A stretch of DNA of 64,000 nucleotides from Enterobacter asburiae (GCF_021440515.1 NZ_JAKCMV010000041.1:30233-94232); one strand, 5' to 3'; shown: positions 44,343 to 56,308, counted from the stretch's first letter. Translations and numbers: made by a program. The notes: generated by a model from the letters alone, not told the origin.

Positions 44343-45224
44343 TCACCCCTCATTCATCATCGCTAAAAACCGCTTCACCGTGCGCGAGCGTTCAAACCGC
44401 CGCCAGCAGAGCGCGATATCGGTAAAAAGCTCCGGTGAAGTTAACGCGTGATAGGTGACGTTCGGCGGGGAAATAGCCGCCATAGATTTGGGCACCAGCG
44501 CGAATCCGCCGCCTGCGGAGACCATGCTCAGGGAAGAGGAAAGCTGTGACGATTGCAACGCGTGCTGCACGTCAATCCCGGCCCGCTCGCAGCAGCCGTA
44601 AACCCGCTCATACAGCCCCGGCGCGACCTCCTGCGGGAACAGCACCACCGGGGTATCACGAAGCTGCTCCAGCGCCAGCGAATCGCACGCCGCCAGCGGG
44701 TGATCGCGATGCAGCGCCACCACCATCGGCTCCCGGTCGAGAATGTTGATTTCGAACGCCTTGCTGCTCTCGCACGGCAGACGCACAAAGGCGATATCCA
44801 GCTCGCCCTCCGCCAGCATCGTCGTCAGCGAGGACATGTTGGCCTCCACCTGATGAACCTGCACCGCCATGTTCTGCACCTGGTACTGGCGGATCAGGGC
44901 GAAAATTTTGGGATGAAAGGCGTCGGAGCTGGTAATGCCAATCGACAGGCTGCCGTTCAGACCGCGCGCGATGCCGCGGGCTTTTTCCAGCGCGGCGTCG
45001 CTCATCGCCAGGATCTTACAGGCATCCTCATAGAAGGCTTCTCCCGCTTCGGTCAGCTCCACGCCTCGCGTCAGGCGTCTGAACAGCGGCGTGCCGACCT
45101 CCTCTTCGAGCCGTTTAATCTGCTGGCTCAGAGGAGGCTGTGAAATACCCAGCGCTTCAGCCGCTTTTGTGAAGTGTCGCTCGCGTGCAACCGCGACAAA
45201 GTACCGCAGATAACGAAGTTCCAT
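44343..45224 (-). CDS. budR: BudR/AlsR-like LysR-family activator
   Basis: A 293-residue LysR-type regulator. The winged helix-turn-helix is MELRYLRYFVAVARERHFTKAAEALGISQPPLSQQIKRLE; an effector-binding domain follows. It is divergent from budABC, with only 102 bases between the start codons, the arrangement seen in Klebsiella and Enterobacter. AlsR/BudR activates the acetoin pathway in response to acetate or low pH. The frame is complete. Confidence 0.92.
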   Translation of the reverse strand: MELRYLRYFVAVARERHFTKAAEALGISQPPLSQQIKRLEEEVGTPLFRRLTRGVELTEAGEAFYEDACKILAMSDAALEKARGIARGLNGSLSIGITSSDAFHPKIFALIRQYQVQNMAVQVHQVEANMSSLTTMLAEGELDIAFVRLPCESSKAFEINILDREPMVVALHRDHPLAACDSLALEQLRDTPVVLFPQEVAPGLYERVYGCCERAGIDVQHALQSSQLSSSLSMVSAGGGFALVPKSMAAISPPNVTYHALTSPELFTDIALCWRRFERSRTVKRFLAMMNEG

Positions 45225-45242
45225 ATCTAAAAGATCTCAATC

Positions 45243-45274
45243 CAGCATGGTTTCTATATTGGAACTCTATGCTG
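45243..45274. promoter_or_regulatory. Candidate BudR site in the budR-budA gap
   Basis: CAGCAT (45243-45248) and ATGCTG (45269-45274) form an inverted repeat with a 20-base AT-rich spacer, between the divergent start codons. Assignment to BudR is by position only. Confidence 0.4.
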
Positions 45275-45326
45275 AATCGGGTCAACATTTATTCAATCTT
45301 TCTAAAAAAAGTTGAAGAGGACGAGC

Positions 45327-46106
45327 ATGACGCATTCATCCGCCTGCGACTGTGAGGCCAGCCTGTGCGAAACCCTGCGCGGGTTCTCCGCCCAGCATCC
45401 TGACAGCGTTATCTATCAAACATCGCTAATGAGCGCCCTGCTAAGCGGCGTGTACGAAGGGGAAACCACCATCGCCGATCTGCTGGCGCACGGGGATTTT
45501 GGGCTGGGCACCTTCAACGAGCTGGACGGCGAAATGATCGCCTTCAGCAGCCAGGTATACCAGCTGCGCTCTGACGGCAGCGCCCGGGCCGCGAAGCCCG
45601 AGCAAAAAACGCCGTTCGCGGTGATGACCTGGTTCCAGCCGCAGTACCGCAAAACCTTCGATGGCCCGGTCAGCCGTCAGCAGATCCACGACGTCATCGA
45701 CCAGCAAATCCCTTCCGACAACCTGTTCTGCGCGCTGCGCATCGACGGCAACTTCCGCCACGCGCATACCCGCACCGTCCCGCGCCAGACGCCGCCGTAC
45801 CGGGCGATGACCGACGTGCTGGACGACCAGCCGGTGTTCCGCTTTAACCAGCGCGCGGGCGTGCTGGTCGGGTTCCGCACGCCGCAACACATGCAGGGCA
45901 TTAACGTTGCGGGCTATCACGAACACTTTATCACCGACGACCGCCAGGGCGGGGGGCATCTGCTCGACTACCAGCTGGAGAATGGCGTGCTCACCTTCGG
46001 TGAAATTCACAAGCTGATGATTGACCTGCCCGCCGACAGCGCGTTTTTGCAGGCCAACCTTCACCCCAGCAATCTGGATGCTGCGATCCGTTCCGTCGAA
46101 AACTAA
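45327..46106 (+). CDS. budA: BudA, alpha-acetolactate decarboxylase
   Basis: A 259-residue enzyme converting acetolactate to (R)-acetoin, second step of butanediol fermentation. Family landmarks are LMSALLSGVYEG, GDFGLGTFNELDGEM, and zinc-ligand region FRHAHTRTVPRQ with a later GYHEHFI. Starting at the ATG at 45327 gives the same length as Klebsiella BudA; a TTG at 45312 is in frame. It is cytoplasmic and first in the operon. Confidence 0.96.
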   Translation: MTHSSACDCEASLCETLRGFSAQHPDSVIYQTSLMSALLSGVYEGETTIADLLAHGDFGLGTFNELDGEMIAFSSQVYQLRSDGSARAAKPEQKTPFAVMTWFQPQYRKTFDGPVSRQQIHDVIDQQIPSDNLFCALRIDGNFRHAHTRTVPRQTPPYRAMTDVLDDQPVFRFNQRAGVLVGFRTPQHMQGINVAGYHEHFITDDRQGGGHLLDYQLENGVLTFGEIHKLMIDLPADSAFLQANLHPSNLDAAIRSVEN

Positions 46107-46118
46107 AGGAGAACTACC

Positions 46119-48589
<2,471 letters not shown>

Positions 48590-48618
48590 AAAACAACGAT
48601 AAGCTCTGACATGACTTT

Positions 48619-48647
48619 CCCCTGCCTTTGCGCAGGGGCTTTTTTTT
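48619..48647 (+). terminator. Intrinsic terminator of budABC
   Basis: CCCCTGC, loop, GCAGGGG, then eight T's, 30 bases after the budC stop. Confidence 0.93.
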
Positions 48648-48722
48648 GTCTCCTCAGCCATTGTGGATTACACTGCGCGCTGCAAAACTTTAGTCAATAC
48701 GATCTGACAGGCGGTAACAGCG

Positions 48723-49196
48723 ATGAACGGTACAATCACAACGTGGTTTAAAGATAAAGGCTTTGGATTTATCAAAGATGAAAACGGCGACAACCGCTAT
48801 TTTCATGTGATTAAGGTCGCGAACCCCGATCTGATTAAGAAAGATGCAGCGGTAACGTTCGAGCCGACCACTAACACCAAAGGCCTTTCGGCGTATGCGG
48901 TAAAGGTTATTCCTGAAAGCCAGTACATCTATATTGCGGGCGAGCGTCTGAAGCTCACCTCGATTAAGTCCTTCGTGGTGTTCAGCGAAGAAGAGCCTGC
49001 GGACGCCAAAATCGATAAAGAAAACGCGGTGCTGTCGGTGGGGCTACTGATGAACAGCATCAAGCCGAAATCCGACAAAAAGCCGGGCGAAATGCGCTCG
49101 GTGAAGAAGCTGGCGATCACCACCTTCCAGAACTCCACGCTGATCTTCACCGAAGATGAAATCGACATCGACGCCACGGTGAAGCTGCTGAAGTAA
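48723..49196 (+). CDS. Cold-shock-domain protein with C-terminal extension
   Basis: A 157-residue protein. The first 65 residues are a cold-shock (OB-fold) domain with RNP1-like KGFGFIKDENG and a degenerate RNP2 (YFHVIK instead of VFVHFS). The remaining 90 residues, rich in Lys, Ser and acidic residues, are not a second cold-shock domain and are unrecognised. It is likely to bind RNA or single-stranded DNA. It has its own promoter region after the bud terminator. Confidence 0.8.
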   Translation: MNGTITTWFKDKGFGFIKDENGDNRYFHVIKVANPDLIKKDAAVTFEPTTNTKGLSAYAVKVIPESQYIYIAGERLKLTSIKSFVVFSEEEPADAKIDKENAVLSVGLLMNSIKPKSDKKPGEMRSVKKLAITTFQNSTLIFTEDEIDIDATVKLLK

Positions 49197-49202
49197 TCTT
49201 TC

Positions 49203-49229
49203 GCCGGGCGGCGGCTACGCTTGCCCGGC
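49203..49229. repeat. REP-like unit
   Basis: A single palindrome (GCCGGGCGGCGGC...TTGCCCGGC) directly after the cold-shock gene. Confidence 0.75.
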
Positions 49230-49307
49230 CTGCATCTCCTCTCCTCTCTTCTCGTCCGCTTTTTAACCTGCTATAACAAACGCCTTACCTTTCAGGGAGT
49301 CACCGCC

Positions 49308-50006
49308 GTGCCCGAAATCAATCAACATGGTCAGACCGTTAACGATATCGTTCCCGACTGGAAATGCGCGCAGGTCTTAACCCGCGGCCCGCTTTCGGGT
49401 CAGTACTGTCGCCTGGAGCCGCTGGACGTCGACAGGCATTCAGCCGATCTGTTTGAGGCTTACGCCCTGGGGGACGACAGCGACTGGACGTGGCTTGCCA
49501 GCACGCAGCCCATGAGCCTGGAAGCTACCGCGCACTGGGTGCTGGGTAAAGTGCTGGACGATGAGCTGGTGCCTTTTGCGGTGATTGATTTGCGCACCGA
49601 AAAGGCGGTAGGGCTGGTGAGCTATATGGCTATCGAGCGGATGCAGGGCTCGGTGGAGATAGGCCACGTCACCTGGTCGCGCAGGATGAAAGGCTCGCGG
49701 GTCGGCACCGAAACGGTCTGGCTGCTGCTGAAGAATGCCTTTGCGCACAGGTATCGCCGCGTGGAGTGGAAGTGTGATTCGATGAACGTCGCCTCGCGCC
49801 GCGCCGCCGAACGGCTGGGGTTTGTCTGGGAAGGACGCCTGCGCCAGAAGCTGGTGCGCAAAGGGCGCAACCGCGACAGCGATATGCTCTCTATTATCGA
49901 CCGCGAATGGCCGCAAAGGGACGCGGAGCTGCGCGCCTGGCTGGCAGAGGATAACTTTGACGGGGAAGGGCGGCAGGATAAGCGGTTAGAGGCGTTTCGG
50001 TTATAG
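49308..50006 (+). CDS. GNAT-family N-acetyltransferase (RimJ/RimL type)
   Basis: A 232-residue acetyltransferase. CAGGGAG (49293-49299) and an 8-base spacer select the GTG at 49308; the frame is open further upstream but crosses a REP unit. The RimJ/RimL pattern is CRLEPLDVDRHSADLFEAY, SVEIGHVTWSRRMKGSRVGTE (acetyl-CoA motif) and DSMNVASRRAAERLGFVWEGRLRQ. The substrate may be a protein N terminus, peptide or small molecule; not decided. Confidence 0.85.
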   Translation: MPEINQHGQTVNDIVPDWKCAQVLTRGPLSGQYCRLEPLDVDRHSADLFEAYALGDDSDWTWLASTQPMSLEATAHWVLGKVLDDELVPFAVIDLRTEKAVGLVSYMAIERMQGSVEIGHVTWSRRMKGSRVGTETVWLLLKNAFAHRYRRVEWKCDSMNVASRRAAERLGFVWEGRLRQKLVRKGRNRDSDMLSIIDREWPQRDAELRAWLAEDNFDGEGRQDKRLEAFRL

Positions 50007-50140
50007 GCGCTTTTATGTAGGGTACAGCCAACGCGAATTAATGCGCCGAAATCGCTATCTCGATGAGATGGGTTTTACCCGAATGCAATCCCCGCGCTAC
50101 CGCGGCGGGCATTCCCCATCCCGTGCCCCAGGCGCGAGGA
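50007..50140. other. Short convergent gap
   Basis: The gap between the acetyltransferase and the convergent anti-sigma gene contains a small GC hairpin (CCGCGCTACCGCGGCGGG near 50092) and nothing coding. Confidence 0.4.
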
Positions 50141-50788
50141 TTATATTTTGCCACTGTAAAGTACAGGGCCGGTCGGCAGGCCGGTTGGCGAGCCTCCCTT
50201 TGGTTCAAGACTTATCGCTATCGTGGCGTCATCAGTAAGCGCGGTGTTCCTGAGCGTTACACGGGTCGCGACGCTGTTTTGCAGCAGACCCAATGATACC
50301 GGCGCCTGGCCATCAGGGATCAGCCAAAGCTGTAGGCTATGTTGCGCCGCAACGGCGTTCGGTCTGAGCGGGATAATGCTCAGATGCTCGCGGCTGGCAT
50401 CCGCGCTGATTATCCACTGCCCGTGCTGTTGGGCATCGTTGAGCACCATCAGCGGAGCAAGTTCCGGTGTGCGCAGGGCATACCAGCCTGCGACGGTAAC
50501 AGCCGCAAGGCCAGCCGCCGCCATCCAGCCGACATAAGGCCGGCTTTTGCGCAACGGTTTTTGGGCGGGCAGATCGAGCAGGATCCTCTTCCACACTCTC
50601 TCTGGCGGATGGACGGGCGCAAGATGGCTGTCGAGCGTGCTGAACATTTTCTGCCAGTAGGCCACGCGGGCGGCAAGTTCGGGGTCATCAGCCAGCCGTT
50701 TCTGGAACTGAAGCCGCGCGCCGCCCCGCAGGGTGCCGAGGGCATACTCTGCCGCCAGCATGTCGTCGCGTTTTTCGCTGTCGTTCAT
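50141..50788 (-). CDS. RskA-like anti-sigma factor
   Basis: A 215-residue membrane protein. The N-terminal cytoplasmic anti-sigma domain (DDMLAAEYALGTLRGGARLQF) binds the sigma factor. One membrane helix follows (about residues 91-109, VGWMAAAGLAAVTVAGWYAL), then a periplasmic RskA C-terminal domain ending in VLYSGKI. The ATG at 50788 overlaps the sigma gene's TGA (ATGA), so both are made together. The signal it senses is unknown; release would be by regulated proteolysis or redox in relatives. Confidence 0.88.
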   Translation of the reverse strand: MNDSEKRDDMLAAEYALGTLRGGARLQFQKRLADDPELAARVAYWQKMFSTLDSHLAPVHPPERVWKRILLDLPAQKPLRKSRPYVGWMAAAGLAAVTVAGWYALRTPELAPLMVLNDAQQHGQWIISADASREHLSIIPLRPNAVAAQHSLQLWLIPDGQAPVSLGLLQNSVATRVTLRNTALTDDATIAISLEPKGGSPTGLPTGPVLYSGKI

Positions 50789-51339
50789 AGGCCCACGCAC
50801 TCCCGAAGATGGTCCATTGCACGGCGGATCCAGCTTTTTACCGAGCCCACGGGCTGCTGGAGCCACTCGGCAATGTCGCTGTGAGACATGCCCTGGTAGT
50901 AGGCGAGCGTAATGCTCTGGCGCTGTTCGTTGCTCAGGTGTTCCAGGCAATGCCTGAGCCGTTGCGCCTGCGCCTCGTCATGCCAGCTATTCTGTTCATC
51001 GCTTTCGCTCGGCACAAGCGCGTCGGAATAGGGCTCCTCATGGCTGGCAGCGCGGGTCTGGCCGCTGCGCAGCCAGTCAATGCAGCGGTTGCGAACAATA
51101 TGCGTAAGCCAGGTCATCGGGGAACTTAGTGCGGCGTTGTAGGTGTCGGCTTTGCTCCAGACGGTGACAAAACAGTCGTGCAGGATCTCTTCTGCCCACG
51201 CGCGGTGACGGAGCATTCGCAGCGCGACGGCAAACAGATGCGGCGAGGTAAGCCGGTAGAGTTGTTCAAATGCACGGCGATCGCCGTTTGCGACCGCCTG
51301 CATTAATTTCATCTGCTGTTCAACCAGCGCGTTATCCAT
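50785..51339 (-). CDS. ECF sigma factor (SigK/ECF19-like)
   Basis: A 184-residue sigma factor with region 2 (FEQLYRLTSPHLFAVALRML, then AEEILHDCFVTVWSKADTYN and MTWLTHIVRNRCIDWLR) and region 4 (HLSNEQRQSITLAYYQGMSHSDIAEWLQQPVGSVKSWIRRAM). It should direct RNA polymerase to a small regulon. The ATG at 51339 is favoured over 51363 by GGGAAAAAC spacing and family length. It lies 43 bases after the fasciclin gene and overlaps its anti-sigma factor. Confidence 0.9.
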   Translation of the reverse strand: MDNALVEQQMKLMQAVANGDRRAFEQLYRLTSPHLFAVALRMLRHRAWAEEILHDCFVTVWSKADTYNAALSSPMTWLTHIVRNRCIDWLRSGQTRAASHEEPYSDALVPSESDEQNSWHDEAQAQRLRHCLEHLSNEQRQSITLAYYQGMSHSDIAEWLQQPVGSVKSWIRRAMDHLRECVGL

Positions 51340-51382
51340 GTTTTTCCCGGAAGGCAACGTCACACTTCCGAAGTATAGACAA

Positions 51383-51946
51383 CTACTTAGGCATCAGGAC
51401 GGTGTCGATCACATCGATCACGCCATTTTTTTGATGAACGTCGTAGGTGCTGATATTCGCCACGTTGCCTTTACCGTCTTTAAGCTGAATGTTGTGCGGG
51501 CCGTTGCTCATGATCCACAGCGGTTGCCCGTTCACGGTTTTCAGCTCCGCGTGGCCGCCTCCCTGTTTGATTTTCTGCTCCAGCGCTTTCATATCGTAAT
51601 TACCGGCGACGACGTGATAGGTCAGAATACTGGTGAGCTGTGCTTTATTTTCGGGTTTCACCAGACTGTCGACCGTACCCGCTGGCAGTTTTGCAAACGC
51701 CGCATCGGTGGGTGCAAACACGGTGAAGGGCCCTTTGCTCTGTAGCGTGTCCACCAGTCCGGCCGCTTTGACGGCGGCGACCAGCGTGGTGTGATCTTTC
51801 GAGTTCACGGCGTTTTCAACAATATTTTTGCTCGGGAACATCTCCGCTCCGCCCACCATCACAGAGCCGGACGTCATGGCGGCCGATGCGCCTGCACAGA
51901 AGAGTAAAGCGCTGGTTACGAATGCAACACGGGTTAGCTTTTTCAT
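51383..51946 (-). CDS. Secreted fasciclin (FAS1)-domain protein
   Basis: A 187-residue exported protein with a signal peptide ending GASAAMT, then a single FAS1 domain (about residues 38-185) with conserved H1 region LVAAVKAAGLVDTLQSKGPFTVFAPTDAAFAKLP and YHVVAGNYD, ending GVIDVIDTVLMP. Bacterial FAS1 proteins mediate adhesion or act in stress responses; M. tuberculosis MPT70/83 are controlled by SigK. The same pairing with an RskA/SigK-like couple is seen here. ATGs at 51949 and 51946 are both possible; GAGGA favours the second. Confidence 0.9.
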   Translation of the reverse strand: MKKLTRVAFVTSALLFCAGASAAMTSGSVMVGGAEMFPSKNIVENAVNSKDHTTLVAAVKAAGLVDTLQSKGPFTVFAPTDAAFAKLPAGTVDSLVKPENKAQLTSILTYHVVAGNYDMKALEQKIKQGGGHAELKTVNGQPLWIMSNGPHNIQLKDGKGNVANISTYDVHQKNGVIDVIDTVLMPK

Positions 51947-51991
51947 CATCTTTCCTCGGTTTGGGGAGCAAAGGAGTTGCTCACATGCATA

Positions 51992-52020
51992 CATACGAGG
52001 GAGGGGGATGAACTGGATGC
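51992..52020 (-). promoter_or_regulatory. Candidate ECF promoter of the fasciclin-sigma operon
   Basis: On the minus strand GCATCC (52015-52020) and CGTATG (51992-51997) are separated by 17 bases, 46 bases before the fasciclin start. The pair resembles SigK-type elements (CCATCC/CGAAT-like) and would make the operon self-activated. It is based on inspection only. Confidence 0.5.
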
Positions 52021-52119
52021 AGTGAAATGAAAATAAATTTCGCGGGGGGGAATTTCCTCTCCCTTTTCTCATAAAGCGATGAGAATAATTTCATATAGAT
52101 AAATGCGTTACAGCGACGC

Positions 52120-52380
52120 CATTGTCCGGCTGTAAATCGCCGAAGCGTTTCCTGTAGGCCGGGGCGAGGCGCAGGGATGCGCCGAGAGGGCGCGCTTTGC
52201 AGGGACGCTGCATCGCGCCCGACCCGAAAGCCGAAAGGAATAAGCTGAGGGTACCGCGAAGCGGCGATTTTCTTGCCGGGAGCCCGGGTCGCCAGGGCGA
52301 TGGCGACTGAGTCGCCCTGGCACGTTCACAAGTATTGTGGCGACAGAGTAGCAAGGAACCTAAGGTGAACGGAATGACCA
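52120..52380. repeat. Structured intergenic element of unknown type
   Basis: About 250 bases, GC-rich and full of symmetry. GCCAGGGCGA (52291-52300) and TCGCCCTGGC (52312-52321) form a perfect 10-bp hairpin. Nested GC arms occur around 52163-52212 (GGCGCG, then CGCGCC) and 52255-52290. Both strands are open over much of it but show no ribosome-binding site or family resemblance. It looks like a dispersed repeat or structured RNA rather than a gene. Confidence 0.45.
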
Positions 52381-52390
52381 CCAGAGCCGT

Positions 52391-52433
52391 ATGTTTCCCC
52401 TCACCCTAACCCTCTCCCCGAAGGGGCGAGGGA
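52391..52433. repeat. C/G-rich palindromic repeat
   Basis: CCCCTCACCCTAACCCTCTCC, then GGGGCGAGGG: another member of the family seen at 12090, 29971 and 59167. It lies downstream of betA. Confidence 0.65.
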
Positions 52434-52493
52434 ATGGTTTAGTGCCTGTATTTTGTGGGGATCCCTCAGCCCTGTGGGTGAGGGGCAAAGAAC

Positions 52494-54158
52494 TCAGCGA
52501 CGAACCGGCGCGCCGTTCGCCACGTAATACGGCGCCGTGCTTTTCGCCAGCGGCTCGCGCCCGCGAATGGCATCGGCAATCTTCTCGCCAATCATAATGG
52601 TGGTGGCGTTCAGGTTGCCGGTGATGATTTGCGGCATAATCGACGCATCCACCACGCGTAACCCCTCCAGCCCGTGAACGCGGCCTTCGCCGTCTACCAC
52701 CGCCATCTCGTCATAGCCCATCTTGCAGGTGCCGCACGGGTGGAAGGCGGTTTCGGCGTGGTTACGCACGAACTCGTCCAGCTGCTCGTCGGTCTGGCAC
52801 TCAATGCCCGGGCTGATTTCACGGCCGCGATATTTATCCAGCGCAGGCTGATGCATGATCTCGCGGGTAATGCGGATCGCATCGCGGAACTCCTGCCAGT
52901 CCTGCTCGTGCGCCATATAGTTAAACAGGATCGCCGGATGCTCGTGCGGGTCGCGCGACTTAATGCGCACGTGCCCGCGGCTCGGCGAGCGCATGGAGCC
53001 AACGTGGCACTGGAAGCCGTGCTCTTTCACCGCGTTCGAGCCGTTGTAGTTAATCGCCACCGGCAGGAAGTGGTACTGAATGTTCGGCCACTCGAACTCT
53101 TCGCGGCTGCGGATAAACCCGCCCGCCTCGAAGTGGTTGCTCGCGCCCACGCCGGTGCCGCCAAACAGCCACTCCGCGCCAATCTTCGGCTGGTTCCACC
53201 ATTGCAGGGCAGGGTAGAGGGAGACCGGCTCTTTGCACTCGTATTGCAGATACATCTCCAGGTGGTCCTGAAGGTTTTCACCCACGCCGGGCAGGTCGTG
53301 TACCAGCGGGATATCAAACTGAGCCAGCAGTTCGGCATTGCCCACCCCGGAGCGCTGGAGGATCTGCGGCGAGGCGATGGCGCCTGCGCACAGCAGCACC
53401 TCTTTGTTCGCCGTCGCTTTCGACGGGATGGTGCTTTCCCCTTCGAGCCACTCGACGCCCACCGCCCGTTTGCCGTCAAACATAATGTGATCGGTCATGG
53501 CGTGTGTGCGTATGGTCAGGTTCGGACGCGGTTTCGCCTGGTCCAGATAGCCGCGCGCGGTGCTGGCGCGTCGGCCCTGCGGCGTCACCGTGCGGTCCAT
53601 CGGGCCGAAGCCTTCCTGCTGATAGCCGTTGAGATCGTCGGTGCGCGGGTAGCCCGCCTGCACGCCCGCTTCTACCATCGCCTCAAACAGCGGGTTCACG
53701 CCCGGTTTTGAGGTGGTGACGCTCACCGGGCCGTTGCTGCCGTGGTAGTCGTTCGCGCCCACGTCGCGGCTTTCGGCCTTGCGGTAGTAGGGCAGGCAGT
53801 TCAGGTAGCTCCAGTGCTCAAGGCCAGATTCTTTCGCCCAGTTGTCCAGATCCATCGCGTTGCCGCGCACGTAGCACATGCCGTTGATGAGCGACGAGCC
53901 GCCCAGCCCTTTGCCGCGTCCGCACTCCATGCGGCGGTTGTTCATGTGCGGCTCGGGCTCGGTTTCATAGGCCCAGTTGTAGCGCTTGCCCTGAAGGGGG
54001 AACGCCAGCGCGGCAGGCATCTGGGTACGAAAATCCATACGATAATCCGGCCCGCCCGCCTCAAGCAGCAGCACGGTGGTGTTCGGATCTTCGGTCAGTC
54101 GCGTCGCCAGCACGTTGCCGGCAGAACCGGCACCAATAATGATGTAGTCAAATTGCAA
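52494..54158 (-). CDS. betA: BetA, choline dehydrogenase
   Basis: A 554-residue FAD enzyme of the GMC family oxidising choline to betaine aldehyde. The FAD motif is [15 protein letters not shown] (from residue 6), the GMC signature is [17 protein letters not shown], and the active-site region is HPCGTCKMG with [16 protein letters not shown]. Homology and GGGAGG set a TTG start at 54158 (LQFDYIIIG); the upstream ATG is unsupported. It is the last gene of betIBA, 13 bases after betB. Confidence 0.96.
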   Translation of the reverse strand: MQFDYIIIGAGSAGNVLATRLTEDPNTTVLLLEAGGPDYRMDFRTQMPAALAFPLQGKRYNWAYETEPEPHMNNRRMECGRGKGLGGSSLINGMCYVRGNAMDLDNWAKESGLEHWSYLNCLPYYRKAESRDVGANDYHGSNGPVSVTTSKPGVNPLFEAMVEAGVQAGYPRTDDLNGYQQEGFGPMDRTVTPQGRRASTARGYLDQAKPRPNLTIRTHAMTDHIMFDGKRAVGVEWLEGESTIPSKATANKEVLLCAGAIASPQILQRSGVGNAELLAQFDIPLVHDLPGVGENLQDHLEMYLQYECKEPVSLYPALQWWNQPKIGAEWLFGGTGVGASNHFEAGGFIRSREEFEWPNIQYHFLPVAINYNGSNAVKEHGFQCHVGSMRSPSRGHVRIKSRDPHEHPAILFNYMAHEQDWQEFRDAIRITREIMHQPALDKYRGREISPGIECQTDEQLDEFVRNHAETAFHPCGTCKMGYDEMAVVDGEGRVHGLEGLRVVDASIMPQIITGNLNATTIMIGEKIADAIRGREPLAKSTAPYYVANGAPVRR

Positions 54159-54171
54159 ATAAACCTCCCGG

Positions 54172-55644
54172 TTAAAATATGGACTGGAATTTACCCATCT
54201 CAACCTGGATGGACTTCACTTGGGTGTAGCTCTGGAGCGTCATTACTCCGTTTTCGCGGCCAATGCCGGAGTGCTTGTAGCCGCCGACCGGCATCTCTGC
54301 GGCGGATTCACCCCAGGTGTTGATCCAGCAGATGCCCGCTTCGAGCTGATGAATGGCGCCGTGGGCGCGGTTCAGATCGGCAGTAACGATGCCCGCCGCC
54401 AGACCGTAGTCGGTGTCGTTGGCGCGGCGAATCGCTTCTTCATCGGACTCGTACGTCAGAATCGACATCACCGGGCCGAAAATCTCTTCGCGCACGATGG
54501 TCATCTCGTCGGTGCAGTCGGTGAACACGGTTGGGGCCACCCACGCGCCGTTGTCAAAGCCGTCGCCCTTCAGCGCCTCGCCGCCGCACAGCACGCGCGC
54601 GCCTTCCTCTTTGCCTTTGGCGATGTAGCGCAGCACGCTGTCGCGGTGCGGGAAGCTGACCATCGGGCCAAAATTAGTATTTTCATCAAACAGATCGCCC
54701 GCGCGGATGCGGCCCACGCGTTCAACGATTTTTTGTTCAAACTCGGCTTTGAATTTCGCAGGGATAAATACGCGGGTGCCGTTGGTACATACCTGGCCGG
54801 AGCTGAAGAAGTTCGCCATCATGGCGATGTCTGCGGCGAGGTCGAGATCCGCGTCGTCGAAAACAATCAGCGGAGATTTGCCGCCCAGCTCCATCGTTAC
54901 CTCTTTCAGGGACGAGGCCGCCGAGTTCGCCATCACCTTTTTGCCGCTGGCAACGCCGCCGGTGAAGGAGACTTTGGCAATGCCCGGATGCTCGGTCAGG
55001 AACTGGCCGGTCTCCGCGCCCACGCCCGGCAGGACGTTAAACACGCCGTCCGGCAGGCCCGCTTCGGTGTAGATCTCCGCAAGCTTCAGGGCGGTGAGCG
55101 GGGTCACTTCGCTCGGTTTGAAGATCATCGCGTTGCCCGCCGCCAGCGCCGGGGCGGATTTCCACAGGGCGATCTGGATCGGGTAGTTCCACGCGCCGAT
55201 GCCTGCCACCACGCCCAGCGGTTCGCGGCGGGTGTAGACGAACGAGGTGTCGCGCAGGGGGATCTGGCTGCCTTCCAGCGCCGGGATTAGCCCCGCGTAG
55301 TACTCCAGCACGTCCGCACCGGTGACGATATCCACGGTGGAGGTTTCAGAAAACGCTTTACCGGTGTCGAGGGTTTCCAGCTTTGCCAGTTCGTCGTTAC
55401 GCTCGCGCAGGATATCCACCGCGCGGCGCAGGATGCGGGAGCGCTCCATGGCGGTCATCGCCGCCCAGATTTTTTGCCCGCGCTGCGCGCTTTCCACGGC
55501 GCGGTCGACGTCTTCGCGCCCGGCGGCCTGTACGGTCGCCAGGACTTCACCGTTGGCCGGGTTGATGGTCTCGAAGGTGCGACCGCTGGTGGCCGATGTA
55601 TAACCACCATTGATATAAAGCTGCTGTTCTGCCATTCGGGACAT
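54172..55644 (-). CDS. betB: BetB, betaine-aldehyde dehydrogenase
   Basis: A 490-residue NAD-dependent aldehyde dehydrogenase, the same length as E. coli BetB. The catalytic Glu is in [14 protein letters not shown] (about residue 252), the catalytic Cys in [13 protein letters not shown] (about residue 286), and the NAD fold in [12 protein letters not shown]. It makes glycine betaine, the osmoprotectant. It lies between betI and betA with short spacers. Confidence 0.97.
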   Translation of the reverse strand: MSRMAEQQLYINGGYTSATSGRTFETINPANGEVLATVQAAGREDVDRAVESAQRGQKIWAAMTAMERSRILRRAVDILRERNDELAKLETLDTGKAFSETSTVDIVTGADVLEYYAGLIPALEGSQIPLRDTSFVYTRREPLGVVAGIGAWNYPIQIALWKSAPALAAGNAMIFKPSEVTPLTALKLAEIYTEAGLPDGVFNVLPGVGAETGQFLTEHPGIAKVSFTGGVASGKKVMANSAASSLKEVTMELGGKSPLIVFDDADLDLAADIAMMANFFSSGQVCTNGTRVFIPAKFKAEFEQKIVERVGRIRAGDLFDENTNFGPMVSFPHRDSVLRYIAKGKEEGARVLCGGEALKGDGFDNGAWVAPTVFTDCTDEMTIVREEIFGPVMSILTYESDEEAIRRANDTDYGLAAGIVTADLNRAHGAIHQLEAGICWINTWGESAAEMPVGGYKHSGIGRENGVMTLQSYTQVKSIQVEMGKFQSIF

Positions 55645-55657
55645 AAATTCTCCTCGG

Positions 55658-56245
55658 TTATTCGGTCGGTAAATGCTGGCTGATAAAGTGGCTGGTGAGC
55701 GACTGGGCCAGGGTGATATCCAGCGGCTTGCCGCTCAGCGCGGCGCGTAGCCATAGCCCGTCAATCAGCGCCGCCAGCCCGTAGCCTGCCTCCTGCGCCT
55801 GTTCGCGCGGCAGCTCGCGGCGGAACTCATACACCAGATTCGACAGCAGGCGGCGGCTGCTCACCTGCTGCAAACGGTAGAGCATCGGCTGGTGCATACT
55901 GCTCGCCCAGAAGGCCAGCCAGGCCTTCATTGCCGCGCTGCTGATCTGCGTTTCATCGAAGTTGCCGCCAACAATTGCCTGTAAACGCCGCTCCGCACTG
56001 GCGTTGGGTAACGCGTGCAGACGGTTCAATACCGCGTCGCGCAGCTGGCCGGTGATGTCGCGCATGGTCGCTTCCAGCAGGCCGTTTTTATCTTTGAAAT
56101 AGTGACTGATGATCCCGGTGGATACCCCGGCGCGACGGGCGATCTGCGCGATCGTCGCGTCATGCATGCCCACTTCATTTATTGCTTCCAGCGTGGCGTT
56201 AATCAGCTGCCTGCGCCGGATCGGCTGCATCCCCACTTTGGGCAT
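55658..56245 (-). CDS. betI: BetI, TetR-family choline-responsive repressor
   Basis: A 195-residue repressor. The helix-turn-helix is [35 protein letters not shown]. Starting at the ATG at 56245 ([13 protein letters not shown]) gives the E. coli length; six more upstream codons are open. BetI represses both betIBA and betT and releases with choline. It is divergent from betT with 128 bases between. Confidence 0.97.
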   Translation of the reverse strand: MPKVGMQPIRRRQLINATLEAINEVGMHDATIAQIARRAGVSTGIISHYFKDKNGLLEATMRDITGQLRDAVLNRLHALPNASAERRLQAIVGGNFDETQISSAAMKAWLAFWASSMHQPMLYRLQQVSSRRLLSNLVYEFRRELPREQAQEAGYGLAALIDGLWLRAALSGKPLDITLAQSLTSHFISQHLPTE

Positions 56246-56294
56246 TTTTGCCACTCCATTCATCAGCGTTGGTTATACATTAAAGCTGTTTTTG

Positions 56295-56308
56295 ATTGGA
56301 CGTTCAAT
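56295..56308. promoter_or_regulatory. BetI operator candidate
   Basis: ATTGGACGTTCAAT is a 14-base palindrome with one mismatched pair, centred in the betI-betT gap. It resembles the ATTGA-N-TCAAT BetI motif I recall for other bacteria. Confidence 0.65.

Noticed and set aside
52091..52381. 96-codon minus-strand frame over the structured element
   Set aside because: It lies in a palindrome-rich repeat, has no ribosome-binding site and its composition (Arg/Pro/Ser) follows the repeat, not a protein family.
52674..53711. Long plus-strand open frame opposite betA
   Set aside because: Shadow frame with Arg/Ala/Val composition; betA is certain on the other strand. The same applies to 54220-55290 (betB), 59734-60678 (fepA) and 34462-35337 (ybdK).
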